Assembly (NCBI GenBank): GCA_964425595.1
Contig: CAYRMW010000063.1
Coordinates: forward strand, 1-12,081
Direction: 5' to 3'
Source of the DNA: Caccovicinus sp964425595
Lineage (GTDB): Bacteria; Bacillota; Clostridia; Lachnospirales; Lachnospiraceae
Length of the DNA stretch: 12,081 nucleotides
How positions within the stretch are numbered: position 1 is the stretch's first letter; the number at the start of each line of letters is the position of its first letter. Under the pieces are notes generated by a model. That model did no database searches, had not been told where the DNA came from, and saw only the letters and a program-made list of their open reading frames with translations. Both the position numbers and the translations under genes were made by a program. Shown here in pieces: positions 1 through 5,888 of this stretch.

Positions 1-55
1 CCTGCGGCTTCCTGGTCCCAAACCAGGCGCTCTAGCCAAACTGAGCCACACCCCG
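1..55 (-). tRNA. tRNA-Pro(UGG), 3' end cut by window edge
   Basis: Read on the minus strand, the 5' acceptor strand CGGGGTG begins at 55. It is followed by a D-arm (GCTC...GAGC) and an anticodon arm with stem CCTGG/CCAGG and loop TTTGGGA, giving anticodon TGG at 18-20. The variable region begins before the window ends, so the T-arm and 3' acceptor strand lie outside. A strong promoter sits just upstream, leaving only about four leader bases. The gene lies downstream of the phosphoesterase gene on the same strand. Confidence 0.93.
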
Positions 56-65
56 CGACGCGGTA

Positions 66-94
66 ATTATAGCTTATGCACGTCGGAAAGTCAA
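66..94 (-). promoter_or_regulatory. Sigma-A type promoter of tRNA-Pro
   Basis: On the minus strand, TTGACT (89-94) and TATAAT (66-71) are separated by exactly 17 bases. The -10 box ends ten bases before the tRNA 5' end, so transcription should start about four bases before the mature tRNA. The -35 hexamer contains the TGA stop codon (91-93) of the upstream phosphoesterase gene. This is a motif-based call. Confidence 0.8.
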
Positions 95-600
95 TCGCTT
101 CCGGACGGCCCTCCGTCCAGAAAATGCGGGTAAAAATGCGCCTGCCCATATTGGTCAAGTTCCATGAGCATATAAGAAGGCTTGCGCCCCTGCTGCCGGG
201 GATACGAAAGGCTTCCCGGGTTCAGCACGATGATCCCGCGGCTGTCATCCAGATACGGGCGGTGGGTATGGCCGAACATCACGATATCAAAGCCCCTCTC
301 CCTGGCATTCTCCGTGATCTGTTCCGTTCCCAGCGAAACATTATAATAATGGCCGTGCGTCAAAAGGGTCCGGTATTTGCCGATGAAGATCTCCCTCTCC
401 CGGTCCAGCGCAGAAAAAAAATCATTATTCCCCCGGACCATCTGCATCTCGCATTGCGGGCCCACCCACTCCGGGATCACATGTTCGCTTCCCTCAGCGT
501 CGCCAAGATGGATCAGCATGTCCAAGGGCAGATTATCCTGGATGACCCGTTTCAGATTATCGTCCTTCCGATGGGTGTCGCTTACAATCAATATCTTCAT
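91..600 (-). CDS. YsnB/MJ0936-type metallophosphoesterase
   Basis: This 169-residue protein has the full motif set of calcineurin-like phosphoesterases: D8-x-H10 near the N-terminus, GD at 33-34, GNND at 57-60, HGH at 82-84 and GHTH at 110-113, together forming a two-metal site. It is a soluble cytoplasmic enzyme with no signal peptide, and its size suits the short YfcE/YsnB/MJ0936 group. In Bacillus subtilis, ysnB follows the RdgB homologue ysnA, and here too the gene follows rdgB with a 3-base gap, so co-transcription and translational coupling are very likely. The natural substrate of this group is generally unknown; phosphodiester hydrolysis is inferred from family. The start ATG has an AAGGGACGG-like ribosome binding site. 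It is a paralogue of the phosphoesterase that opens the same operon. Confidence 0.9.
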   Translation of the reverse strand: MKILIVSDTHRKDDNLKRVIQDNLPLDMLIHLGDAEGSEHVIPEWVGPQCEMQMVRGNNDFFSALDREREIFIGKYRTLLTHGHYYNVSLGTEQITENARERGFDIVMFGHTHRPYLDDSRGIIVLNPGSLSYPRQQGRKPSYMLMELDQYGQAHFYPHFLDGGPSGSD

Positions 601-603
601 CGC

Positions 604-1215
604 TTACCGTCCCTTTCCTTCAAATCTTGCCCGCAGCGCCTCCTTCATGGCCTCAAGCGCCTTTCCGCGGTGGCTGATCTGATTCTTTTCTTCCATCGTC
701 AGCTCCGCGCTGGTCTTTCCAAACGCCGGAATATACAGGATCGGGTCATAGCCGAATCCGCCTTCCCCTGCCGGCGCCTCCGCAATCCGTCCTTCCATCG
801 TCTTCTCTGTGTGAAGGATGCTCCCGTCCGGGAGGACTGCCGCGATGTTGCACACGAACCGGGCGCGCCGCTGCTCTCCTTCGGCATCTTTCAGGCGGTC
901 GATGATGGCCTGATTTTTGACCGCATAGGGGGTGTCCTCGCCGAGATATCGTGAAGAGTAGATCCCCGGCTCACCGCCGAGGTAGTCGACCACGAGACCG
1001 GAATCGTCCGCCAGCACGATGCCGCCGGTCACCTTCCAGACTGCCGCTGCCTTGATCTCGGCATTCTCGCTGAAGGTTTTCCCGGTTTCACTGATGTTAA
1101 GGGCGACGCCGGCTTCCTTCATGGAAAGGATTTCCATACCCAGATCAGCCAGGATCAGGCGGATCTCCCGCATCTTTCCTTCATTTCCTGTCGCAAATAC
1201 GATACTTTCTCTCAT
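604..1215 (-). CDS. rdgB: RdgB/HAM1 XTP/dITP pyrophosphatase
   Basis: The 203-residue product matches the RdgB/HAM1 (Ham1p-like) family in length and motifs: FATGNEGK at 7-14 for nucleotide binding, LADDSGL at 68-74 with the catalytic acidic residues, GGFGYDP at 152-158 and SHRGKA at 181-186. The enzyme hydrolyses deaminated purine nucleotides (XTP, dITP, ITP) to monophosphates and pyrophosphate, keeping them out of DNA and RNA. It is cytoplasmic. The start ATG is preceded by GGGAGAAGATC, a good ribosome binding site. It lies 44 bases after the C1 peptidase gene and 3 bases before the phosphoesterase gene, inside a five-gene minus-strand operon. No key residue appears missing. Confidence 0.96.
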   Translation of the reverse strand: MRESIVFATGNEGKMREIRLILADLGMEILSMKEAGVALNISETGKTFSENAEIKAAAVWKVTGGIVLADDSGLVVDYLGGEPGIYSSRYLGEDTPYAVKNQAIIDRLKDAEGEQRRARFVCNIAAVLPDGSILHTEKTMEGRIAEAPAGEGGFGYDPILYIPAFGKTSAELTMEEKNQISHRGKALEAMKEALRARFEGKGR

Positions 1216-1259
1216 GATCTTCTCCCATTCCCTCTTCCCGCAAAACGCCGTATCCTAGC

Positions 1260-2675
1260 TCATTCCACGGTGTAAGCCTTCAGGCACAGGTTGACACTCT
1301 GTGTCTGCTCCGCGCTGACCCAGGTTTCTCCGTCCCGGCTCAGGTAGCCTTCGCCGTCGGTCATATCCGCCTTCCCGCCCATATCCGGCGCCTGGTATTC
1401 GACCGCTACCGGATGCACCGCACCGGGGGTGCTGATGTAAACCGTGATCCAGAACTTTTCCCCTTCGTTTATCGACAGTCCATCGGACAGCGGCACCGTG
1501 TAGAATCCGGCGTCCGTGAAACTTCCCTCTGCCAGGGGGAGGGTAAGATCCTGCTCTTGCGGACCCTCCCCGCCCACCCGGGCGTAGACCGCGTAGGATG
1601 TCCCCGGCATGGTGGCATAAAATCCCACCGCCATCAGCATTTCGTCCCGGCCGGCTGTGTAGGCATTGCAGAACCAGGCATCCTCCTGTCCATAACCCAG
1701 CTGGCCGATCCAGCCGCAAAGATCCGACTGATAAATTCCCGTATATTCATCCGGATCCGTGATCCCGGAATAGAGCACATTGTTCACGCCGATGTTCGTG
1801 TCATAGTAGGACACGTAAAAACAGCCCTCCTCGCCAAAGTCCTCCCCCCAGCTGTTCAAACAGATAAATGCACCGTCGCCTTCCGGCTGCACGGTAAAGT
1901 TCTCCCTGGGATAATCATCATCCCATCCGATAATGACCACATTGTGGTTGGGCTTTTCTTCACCCGGATAATAGTAGGCGCAGGTTTCCGGATCGTAGTA
2001 GAAATCGGTACTCTCCGCATTCTGCAGCGTCGTGTAAAGGGAGCTCTGCACACCGCCGGTCTCATATACCGCTTCCTTGATCCGCCGGTAATCCTTCTCT
2101 TCCAGGATCCTGATCTCCTGGACATGCTTCACCGGCGCTAATCCCTCCGGCGAAAACCCATCTCCGTAGACATCATCCTCCTCACGCACCGGCCCCTGCC
2201 AGGCCAGAAGGTAGGCCATGGACATGGCATACTGCCCGCCCTCTTCCTGCGTGAGCGAAAAGCTGTTCATCCGGGACATGTGATCTTCGGAAAAATCCCA
2301 GTCCTCTTCCGGAAGAAGCGTGCTTTCCATCGCCATCAGCGAAGCAAACGCCCAGCAGGTCCCAAGCTCTCCCTGATCGCCTGCCCCGGGCTTTTTTCCG
2401 GTCTCCCGATAGTCAAAGCGGGCCGGCAGTCCGTCCTCCTCTTCCCGCCCCGAAGCTGTCTCCCGCAGCGCCTCTGTCTCGTCTGCTCCGGCCTCTTTCT
2501 GGCTGCTCTCTTCCGTTTCCGCCTCCGTCCGGCTCTCCTGCGTCCGGCAATCCTCCTCAGGCCCGGGGCTGCAGCCGGACATCCACAGCGCCGCTCCGAC
2601 GGACGCCGCGATCAGCAGCCGCCTTATGGCTGCCGGCCTTCTGCGCGGCTCTTTGCCGTACCTGCAAGATCTCAA
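1260..2675 (-). CDS. C1 (papain-like) peptidase lipoprotein with lectin-like domain
   Basis: This 471-residue protein is predicted to be exported and lipid-anchored. A basic N-terminus (KEPRRRPAAIRR) and short hydrophobic stretch end in the lipobox-like MSGC, with the lipidated cysteine at 35. An acidic, Glu/Thr/Ser-rich linker (about 38-82) follows. The papain-type domain shows oxyanion Gln101 and nucleophile Cys107 in DQGELGTCWAFAS, His244 in NHNVVIIGWDDDY and Asn274 in LNSWG. After about residue 310 comes a beta-rich region resembling the lectin-like domain attached to many clostridial C1 peptidases. There is no obvious long propeptide. The only usable start is TTG, which overlaps the upstream stop codon as TTGA; GGAG lies seven bases before it and an in-frame stop lies just upstream. 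The likely role is proteolysis at the outer membrane face or wall; the substrate is unknown. Confidence 0.88.
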   Translation of the reverse strand: MRSCRYGKEPRRRPAAIRRLLIAASVGAALWMSGCSPGPEEDCRTQESRTEAETEESSQKEAGADETEALRETASGREEEDGLPARFDYRETGKKPGAGDQGELGTCWAFASLMAMESTLLPEEDWDFSEDHMSRMNSFSLTQEEGGQYAMSMAYLLAWQGPVREEDDVYGDGFSPEGLAPVKHVQEIRILEEKDYRRIKEAVYETGGVQSSLYTTLQNAESTDFYYDPETCAYYYPGEEKPNHNVVIIGWDDDYPRENFTVQPEGDGAFICLNSWGEDFGEEGCFYVSYYDTNIGVNNVLYSGITDPDEYTGIYQSDLCGWIGQLGYGQEDAWFCNAYTAGRDEMLMAVGFYATMPGTSYAVYARVGGEGPQEQDLTLPLAEGSFTDAGFYTVPLSDGLSINEGEKFWITVYISTPGAVHPVAVEYQAPDMGGKADMTDGEGYLSRDGETWVSAEQTQSVNLCLKAYTVE

Positions 2676-3835
2676 CCTTCATCTCCTGTCTTCTTTCCGG
2701 GCGGCTTTGGCCCCAGAAACTGATAAAAGTATGTTTTCATCATGCCGTTATAAATCTTGCGGTTTTTATCCGCCTTCCGCCCGATGTATTTCTCTGCATG
2801 TTCATAGGAAGTAATCAGGTATGCCGACCAGGAATCCAGCTGACGGAAGCGTTCGCCTATCTCCCGATAGAGCGCCGGAAGCGTCTCCTTTTCTTCCAGG
2901 CGTTCACCATAAGGCGGGTTCGTGATCAGAAAACCATATTTCTTCGCGTGGCTCAGACTGCTGACCGGCCGCTGCTGAAAATGGATCAGATGATCCACGC
3001 CCGCCCGCTCCGCATTCTGTCTGGCCGCCCGGATGATATCCCCGTCAATATCGTATCCCTGGATATCCGTCTCTACCGCCGGGCGGACCTGATCATTCGC
3101 CTCATCCATGGCCCCGTACCAGAGCTTTCTGGGGATCAGGCCGCTCCAATCCTCCGACAAAAAGGAACGATTCATTCCCGGCGCGATATTGGCCGCCATC
3201 ATGGCCGCTTCGATGGGGAACGTGCCGCTTCCGCAGAAGGGATCTACCAGAATGCGATCTGCCTTCCACGGCGTGAGCATGATCAGCGCCGCCGCCAGCG
3301 TCTCGGTGATCGGCGCCCTGCTGGTCAGGGTCCGGTAGCTCCTTTTGTGGAGGGACTCCCCCGTCGTATCGATCCCCACCGTAACCATATCTTTATATAG
3401 AAATACCCGGAGCGGAAAGGCCGCCCCGGTCTCCGGAAACCAGCTGACCCCGTAACGGGTCTTCAGGCGCTCCACCATGGCCTTTTTCATAATCGACTGG
3501 ATATCCGATGGGCTGAAAAGCTTGCTCTTGATCGAAGAAGCCTTAGCTACCCAGAACTTCCCGTCACCGGGAATATAATCTTCCCAGGGAAGACTTTTCG
3601 TTCCCTGAAAAAGCTCCTCGAAGGTCTCCGCCGGGAAACTCCCCACCTTGAGCAGTACCCTCTCCGCTGTCCGGAGGAATACATTTGCCCTGCAGATCGC
3701 CTGCGCGTCGCCCAGAAACGTTACTCTCCCGTCCTCTACCCGGGAAATCGCGTAGCCAAGCTCCTGTATCTCTTTCTTCAGCACTGCCTCCAGACCAAAA
3801 TGGCAGGGGGCCAGCAGTTCATACAACTCGTTCAT
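2672..3835 (-). CDS. THUMP-domain class I SAM-dependent RNA methyltransferase (YpsC/RlmL-like)
   Basis: The 387-residue protein begins with a THUMP/ferredoxin-like RNA-binding region (about 1-160) and continues with a Rossmann methyltransferase domain. The latter carries DPFCGSGT at 198-205 for SAM binding, GYDID at 260-264 as the acidic cofactor contact, and TNPPYGER at 305-312, the NPPY catalytic motif of N-methyltransferases acting on nucleobases. This is the architecture of Bacillus YpsC and of the N-terminal half of E. coli RlmL, which makes m2G in 23S rRNA. The exact target here is inferred, not shown. The C-terminal RlmK-like domain of E. coli RlmL is absent, as is usual in Firmicutes. 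The gene starts 19 bases after yfcE with a GAGGA site and ends overlapping the start of the C1 peptidase gene. Confidence 0.9.
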   Translation of the reverse strand: MNELYELLAPCHFGLEAVLKKEIQELGYAISRVEDGRVTFLGDAQAICRANVFLRTAERVLLKVGSFPAETFEELFQGTKSLPWEDYIPGDGKFWVAKASSIKSKLFSPSDIQSIMKKAMVERLKTRYGVSWFPETGAAFPLRVFLYKDMVTVGIDTTGESLHKRSYRTLTSRAPITETLAAALIMLTPWKADRILVDPFCGSGTFPIEAAMMAANIAPGMNRSFLSEDWSGLIPRKLWYGAMDEANDQVRPAVETDIQGYDIDGDIIRAARQNAERAGVDHLIHFQQRPVSSLSHAKKYGFLITNPPYGERLEEKETLPALYREIGERFRQLDSWSAYLITSYEHAEKYIGRKADKNRKIYNGMMKTYFYQFLGPKPPGKKTGDEG

Positions 3836-3854
3836 CGCGTCCTCGTTCTCTTCC

Positions 3855-4424
3855 TCAGCGTTTCGCGCAGAGCACCATTTCCTTCACGACCGCACCCTCA
3901 AACGTCAGGATCCGGAACACGCCATCCTCCAGGACGGCATACGTTGGCGGATTCCCCTCCTTCGGAATGGAGGTGGAGCCCGGATTCAGGACCGTGATCT
4001 CCCCGATCCCTTCCGCCTGGACACGCTCCGCCTTCAGCACGTGGGTGTGTCCATGGATCAGGACGTCTCCTGCCTGCAGCGGCGGAAGGCAATCCTGGTT
4101 AAAGACGTGGCCGTGGGTAGCGTAAAACGCCTGCCCCTCCCAAACAAAGAGGGCGTAATCTGCCAGAACAGGGAACTCCAGCACCATCTGATCCACTTCG
4201 GTGTCACAGTTGCCCCGCACCGCGTAAATCTGATCCTTTAACGGGTTCAGCATAGCGATCACTTCCTTTGGCGCGTACTCTCTGGGGAGGTCATTTCTCG
4301 GGCCGTGATAGAGGATATCGCCCAGAAGAACCAGACGCTTCGCGCCGGAGGCCGCGTAGGCGTCAAGCATTTTCCGGCAGTAATATGCCGATCCATGGAT
4401 ATCCGATGCAAACATGATCTTCAT
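3855..4424 (-). CDS. yfcE: YfcE-type phosphodiesterase
   Basis: This 189-residue metallophosphoesterase closely resembles E. coli YfcE, which hydrolyses phosphodiesters in a manganese-dependent way in vitro. Metal-site motifs are D8-x-H10, GD at 35-36, GNCD at 71-74, HGH at 104-106 and GHTH at 125-128. The segments HGPRNDLP and AVRGNCDTEVDQM and the ending LNPGSTSIPKEGNPP are characteristic of the YfcE subgroup rather than YsnB. It is the first gene of the five-gene operon, with AAGGAG eight bases before the ATG and a strong promoter about 30 bases further up. The protein is soluble and complete. Its cellular substrate is not known. Confidence 0.93.
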   Translation of the reverse strand: MKIMFASDIHGSAYYCRKMLDAYAASGAKRLVLLGDILYHGPRNDLPREYAPKEVIAMLNPLKDQIYAVRGNCDTEVDQMVLEFPVLADYALFVWEGQAFYATHGHVFNQDCLPPLQAGDVLIHGHTHVLKAERVQAEGIGEITVLNPGSTSIPKEGNPPTYAVLEDGVFRILTFEGAVVKEMVLCAKR

Positions 4425-4456
4425 TTTCCGTTCTCCTTTGTCTTCGCTATCACTAT

Positions 4457-4484
4457 ATTATAGCGTTCTCCGGCCATCTGTCAA
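4457..4484 (-). promoter_or_regulatory. Sigma-A promoter of the yfcE-rdgB operon
   Basis: On the minus strand, perfect TTGACA (4479-4484) and perfect TATAAT (4457-4462) are separated by 16 bases. Transcription would begin near 4450, giving a leader of about 25 bases that contains the AAGGAG site of yfcE. No other equally good promoter was seen inside the operon, so this probably drives all five genes. Confidence 0.82.
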
Positions 4485-4501
4485 TCCGGTTTTCTCACGC
4501 C

Positions 4502-4542
4502 AAAAGGACCGTCTCCAGGCTTACGCCCGGAAAACGGCCCTT
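4502..4542 (-). terminator. Hairpin terminator after the NlpC/P60 gene
   Basis: On the minus strand, AAGGGCCGTTTTCCGGGC, loop GTAA, then GCCTGGAGACGGTCCTT can form about 17 base pairs with one bulged T and a few G-U pairs. It is followed by a short T run (TTTT, partly within the stem). It lies 47 bases after the C40 stop codon and just before the next promoter, the right place to insulate the two units. The T tract is short, so termination may be incomplete. Confidence 0.65.
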
Positions 4543-4589
4543 ATCAGAATCAACTCGATCCGCTCTGCTTTCCCTGTCCTGTCCGCCGA

Positions 4590-5222
4590 TCAGTTCAAAA
4601 CACTCACGATCTTCACCGGAGTCCGATAATTCCAGTCTGAAATCTTGATCCCGGTACTGTACGTCGAAGCATGGACGATCTTTCCCGCGCCGATATACAT
4701 GGCAACGTGATCAATGCCGCTGCTGCCCGCGTAAAAGATCAGATCGCCCGGCTGCATCTGGTCCGCGCTGACGGAAACGCCATCATTCGACTGCGTCTTC
4801 GAGGATCGGGAGAGCTCGATGCCCGCCACGTTGCTCATCACATAACGGGTAAAGCCGGAGCAGTCCACACCGGTGTTCGGGTCACTGCCGCCGTAACAGT
4901 AGGGACCGCCCAGAAAACTCAGGGCATAGCTGACCACCCGCTGCCGCAGGCTGGTCTCATCCTGCACCTCCGATGCCGTGAATGCTTCTTCCGAAGCGGT
5001 CGTTTCCGCGGTTTGTTCATAAACAACAGCCTGAATCACATCTCCGGAGGTATCACTCTCCTCAGATTCGGTTTCCGGCTCGCTATACTCCGCCCCCGCG
5101 AACTCCTTCGCCTCCACAAGCTGAATCTGATCAAGACTGTCCGCATACGAAGTCAGGGACAGACCCGTCATGATTCCGCAGCAGCAAAGAACGCCAACTG
5201 CTCTCTTCCAGCACTGATGCAT
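4590..5222 (-). CDS. Secreted NlpC/P60 (C40) peptidoglycan endopeptidase
   Basis: The product (210 residues from the chosen start) has a signal peptide ending near SYA-DS, an acidic low-complexity linker, and a C-terminal NlpC/P60 domain. Catalytic residues, numbered from the upstream ATG, are Cys123 in DCSGF, His174 in DHVAMYIG and a third polar residue, His186, in IVHAS. GDLIFY and the final KIVSVLN are typical of the fold. Such enzymes cut D-Glu-diamino acid or related bonds in wall peptides. No SH3 or repeat wall-binding domain is present. Two ATGs compete, at 5228 and 5222; AGGAG is 3 bases from the first and 9 from the second, so 5222 is preferred. The gene has its own promoter and terminator. 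The adjacent cysteines in the signal peptide do not form a lipobox. Confidence 0.9.
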   Translation of the reverse strand: MHQCWKRAVGVLCCCGIMTGLSLTSYADSLDQIQLVEAKEFAGAEYSEPETESEESDTSGDVIQAVVYEQTAETTASEEAFTASEVQDETSLRQRVVSYALSFLGGPYCYGGSDPNTGVDCSGFTRYVMSNVAGIELSRSSKTQSNDGVSVSADQMQPGDLIFYAGSSGIDHVAMYIGAGKIVHASTYSTGIKISDWNYRTPVKIVSVLN

Positions 5223-5243
5223 AACCATGATCTCCTAACTCTG

Positions 5244-5262
5244 CGTCATCGAACTTATGACG
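5244..5262 (-). repeat. Inverted repeat in the C40 gene leader
   Basis: CGTCAT and ATGACG form a perfect six-base inverted repeat around a seven-base spacer, within the untranslated leader and ending about eight bases before the AGGAG site on the minus strand. It could fold in the mRNA near the ribosome binding site or serve as a protein site. On the plus strand it is followed by TTTTTT. Its function is not shown. Confidence 0.4.
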
Positions 5263-5308
5263 TTTTTTGTCCTAAATATTTCAAAAGTGTTAACAATGTT
5301 ACATTTGC

Positions 5309-5337
5309 ATTATACTCAGTTTACTATCCTGCGTCAA
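5309..5337 (-). promoter_or_regulatory. Sigma-A promoter of the C40 peptidase gene
   Basis: TTGACG (5332-5337) and TATAAT (5309-5314) are separated by exactly 17 bases on the minus strand. The start would be near 5302, leaving an untranslated leader of about 80 bases. Just downstream lies the dyad TAACATTGTTA (5291-5301), placed at about +1 to +11, where a repressor could act; that is inference. Confidence 0.8.
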
Positions 5338-5402
5338 GTCCTTTTTTACGAACAAACCCGTCATAATCATCACGCATGCCTCGCGCTTCCGCCGGCCGTG
5401 TT

Positions 5403-5885
5403 TTATCTGCGCGATCTCCACAGCCACCAGGCCGCCCCGATCAGCAGGAGCGGAAAAAGAAGCGGCCTAAGGAGCATAAATATGCCTCCGATAATGGCGG
5501 CAACCAGCCAGAAAAAGATCAGGAAGAGCGCGATCACAATCAGACTAAGCCAAAATCCCTGAAAATGAAAGACATGAAAGTTCCGGCGTTTTTCCCCGAA
5601 AAACGGATCCCTCTCTTCCTCCCGTTCGTACTGTGTTTCCTCTCCGCTGTCGCTGTCCTCATAGACACCGGCCATCTCATCTCCGCCTCCGTTGGCCTCG
5701 ATGATCGACCGGGCGATCAGCCGCGGATCACCCAGCTCATCCAGGACCTGGCGTTCCGGTTTTCCATGGCGCACCTCTTCGGAGATGTACCGATCATAAT
5801 AAGCAATATTCTCCTCGATGACGGATCGTGGTACCTGCCCGGCCAGAGCCAGCGCAAGCTTCTCTATAAATTCTCGTTTATTCAT
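5403..5885 (-). CDS. HAAS/DUF1700 domain membrane protein
   Basis: The 160-residue protein starts with a compact helical HAAS/DUF1700-type domain (about 1-65; MNKREFIEKLALAL, YYDRYISEE, VLDELGDPRLIARSIIEA). An acidic linker of about 40 residues follows, then two closely spaced hydrophobic segments (about 111-137 and 139-156) and a basic end (WRSRR). The expected topology is a cytosolic N-terminal domain with a C-terminal membrane anchor. In Firmicutes such proteins often sit beside PadR-type regulators and other HAAS proteins and are thought to signal through the membrane; no PadR gene is visible here. The gene starts 3 bases after the fbp stop codon with an AAAGGA site, so it is probably co-transcribed with fbp. 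Its function is otherwise unknown. Confidence 0.82.
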   Translation of the reverse strand: MNKREFIEKLALALAGQVPRSVIEENIAYYDRYISEEVRHGKPERQVLDELGDPRLIARSIIEANGGGDEMAGVYEDSDSGEETQYEREEERDPFFGEKRRNFHVFHFQGFWLSLIVIALFLIFFWLVAAIIGGIFMLLRPLLFPLLLIGAAWWLWRSRR

Positions 5886-5888
5886 GAC

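Noticed and set aside
76..954. A 292-codon plus-strand open frame
   Set aside because: It is antisense to rdgB and the phosphoesterase, spans their junction, covers the tRNA promoter and has no family motifs.
5180..5190. Lipoprotein signal in the C40 protein, suggested by three adjacent cysteines
   Set aside because: The residues before the cysteines (GVL) do not fit a lipobox, and a normal signal peptidase site follows at SYA-DS.
5229..5304. Possible cyclic-di-AMP (ydaO-type) riboswitch before the C40 hydrolase gene
   Set aside because: Such riboswitches can precede wall hydrolase genes, but the leader is only about 80 bases and lacks the expected multi-stem layout.
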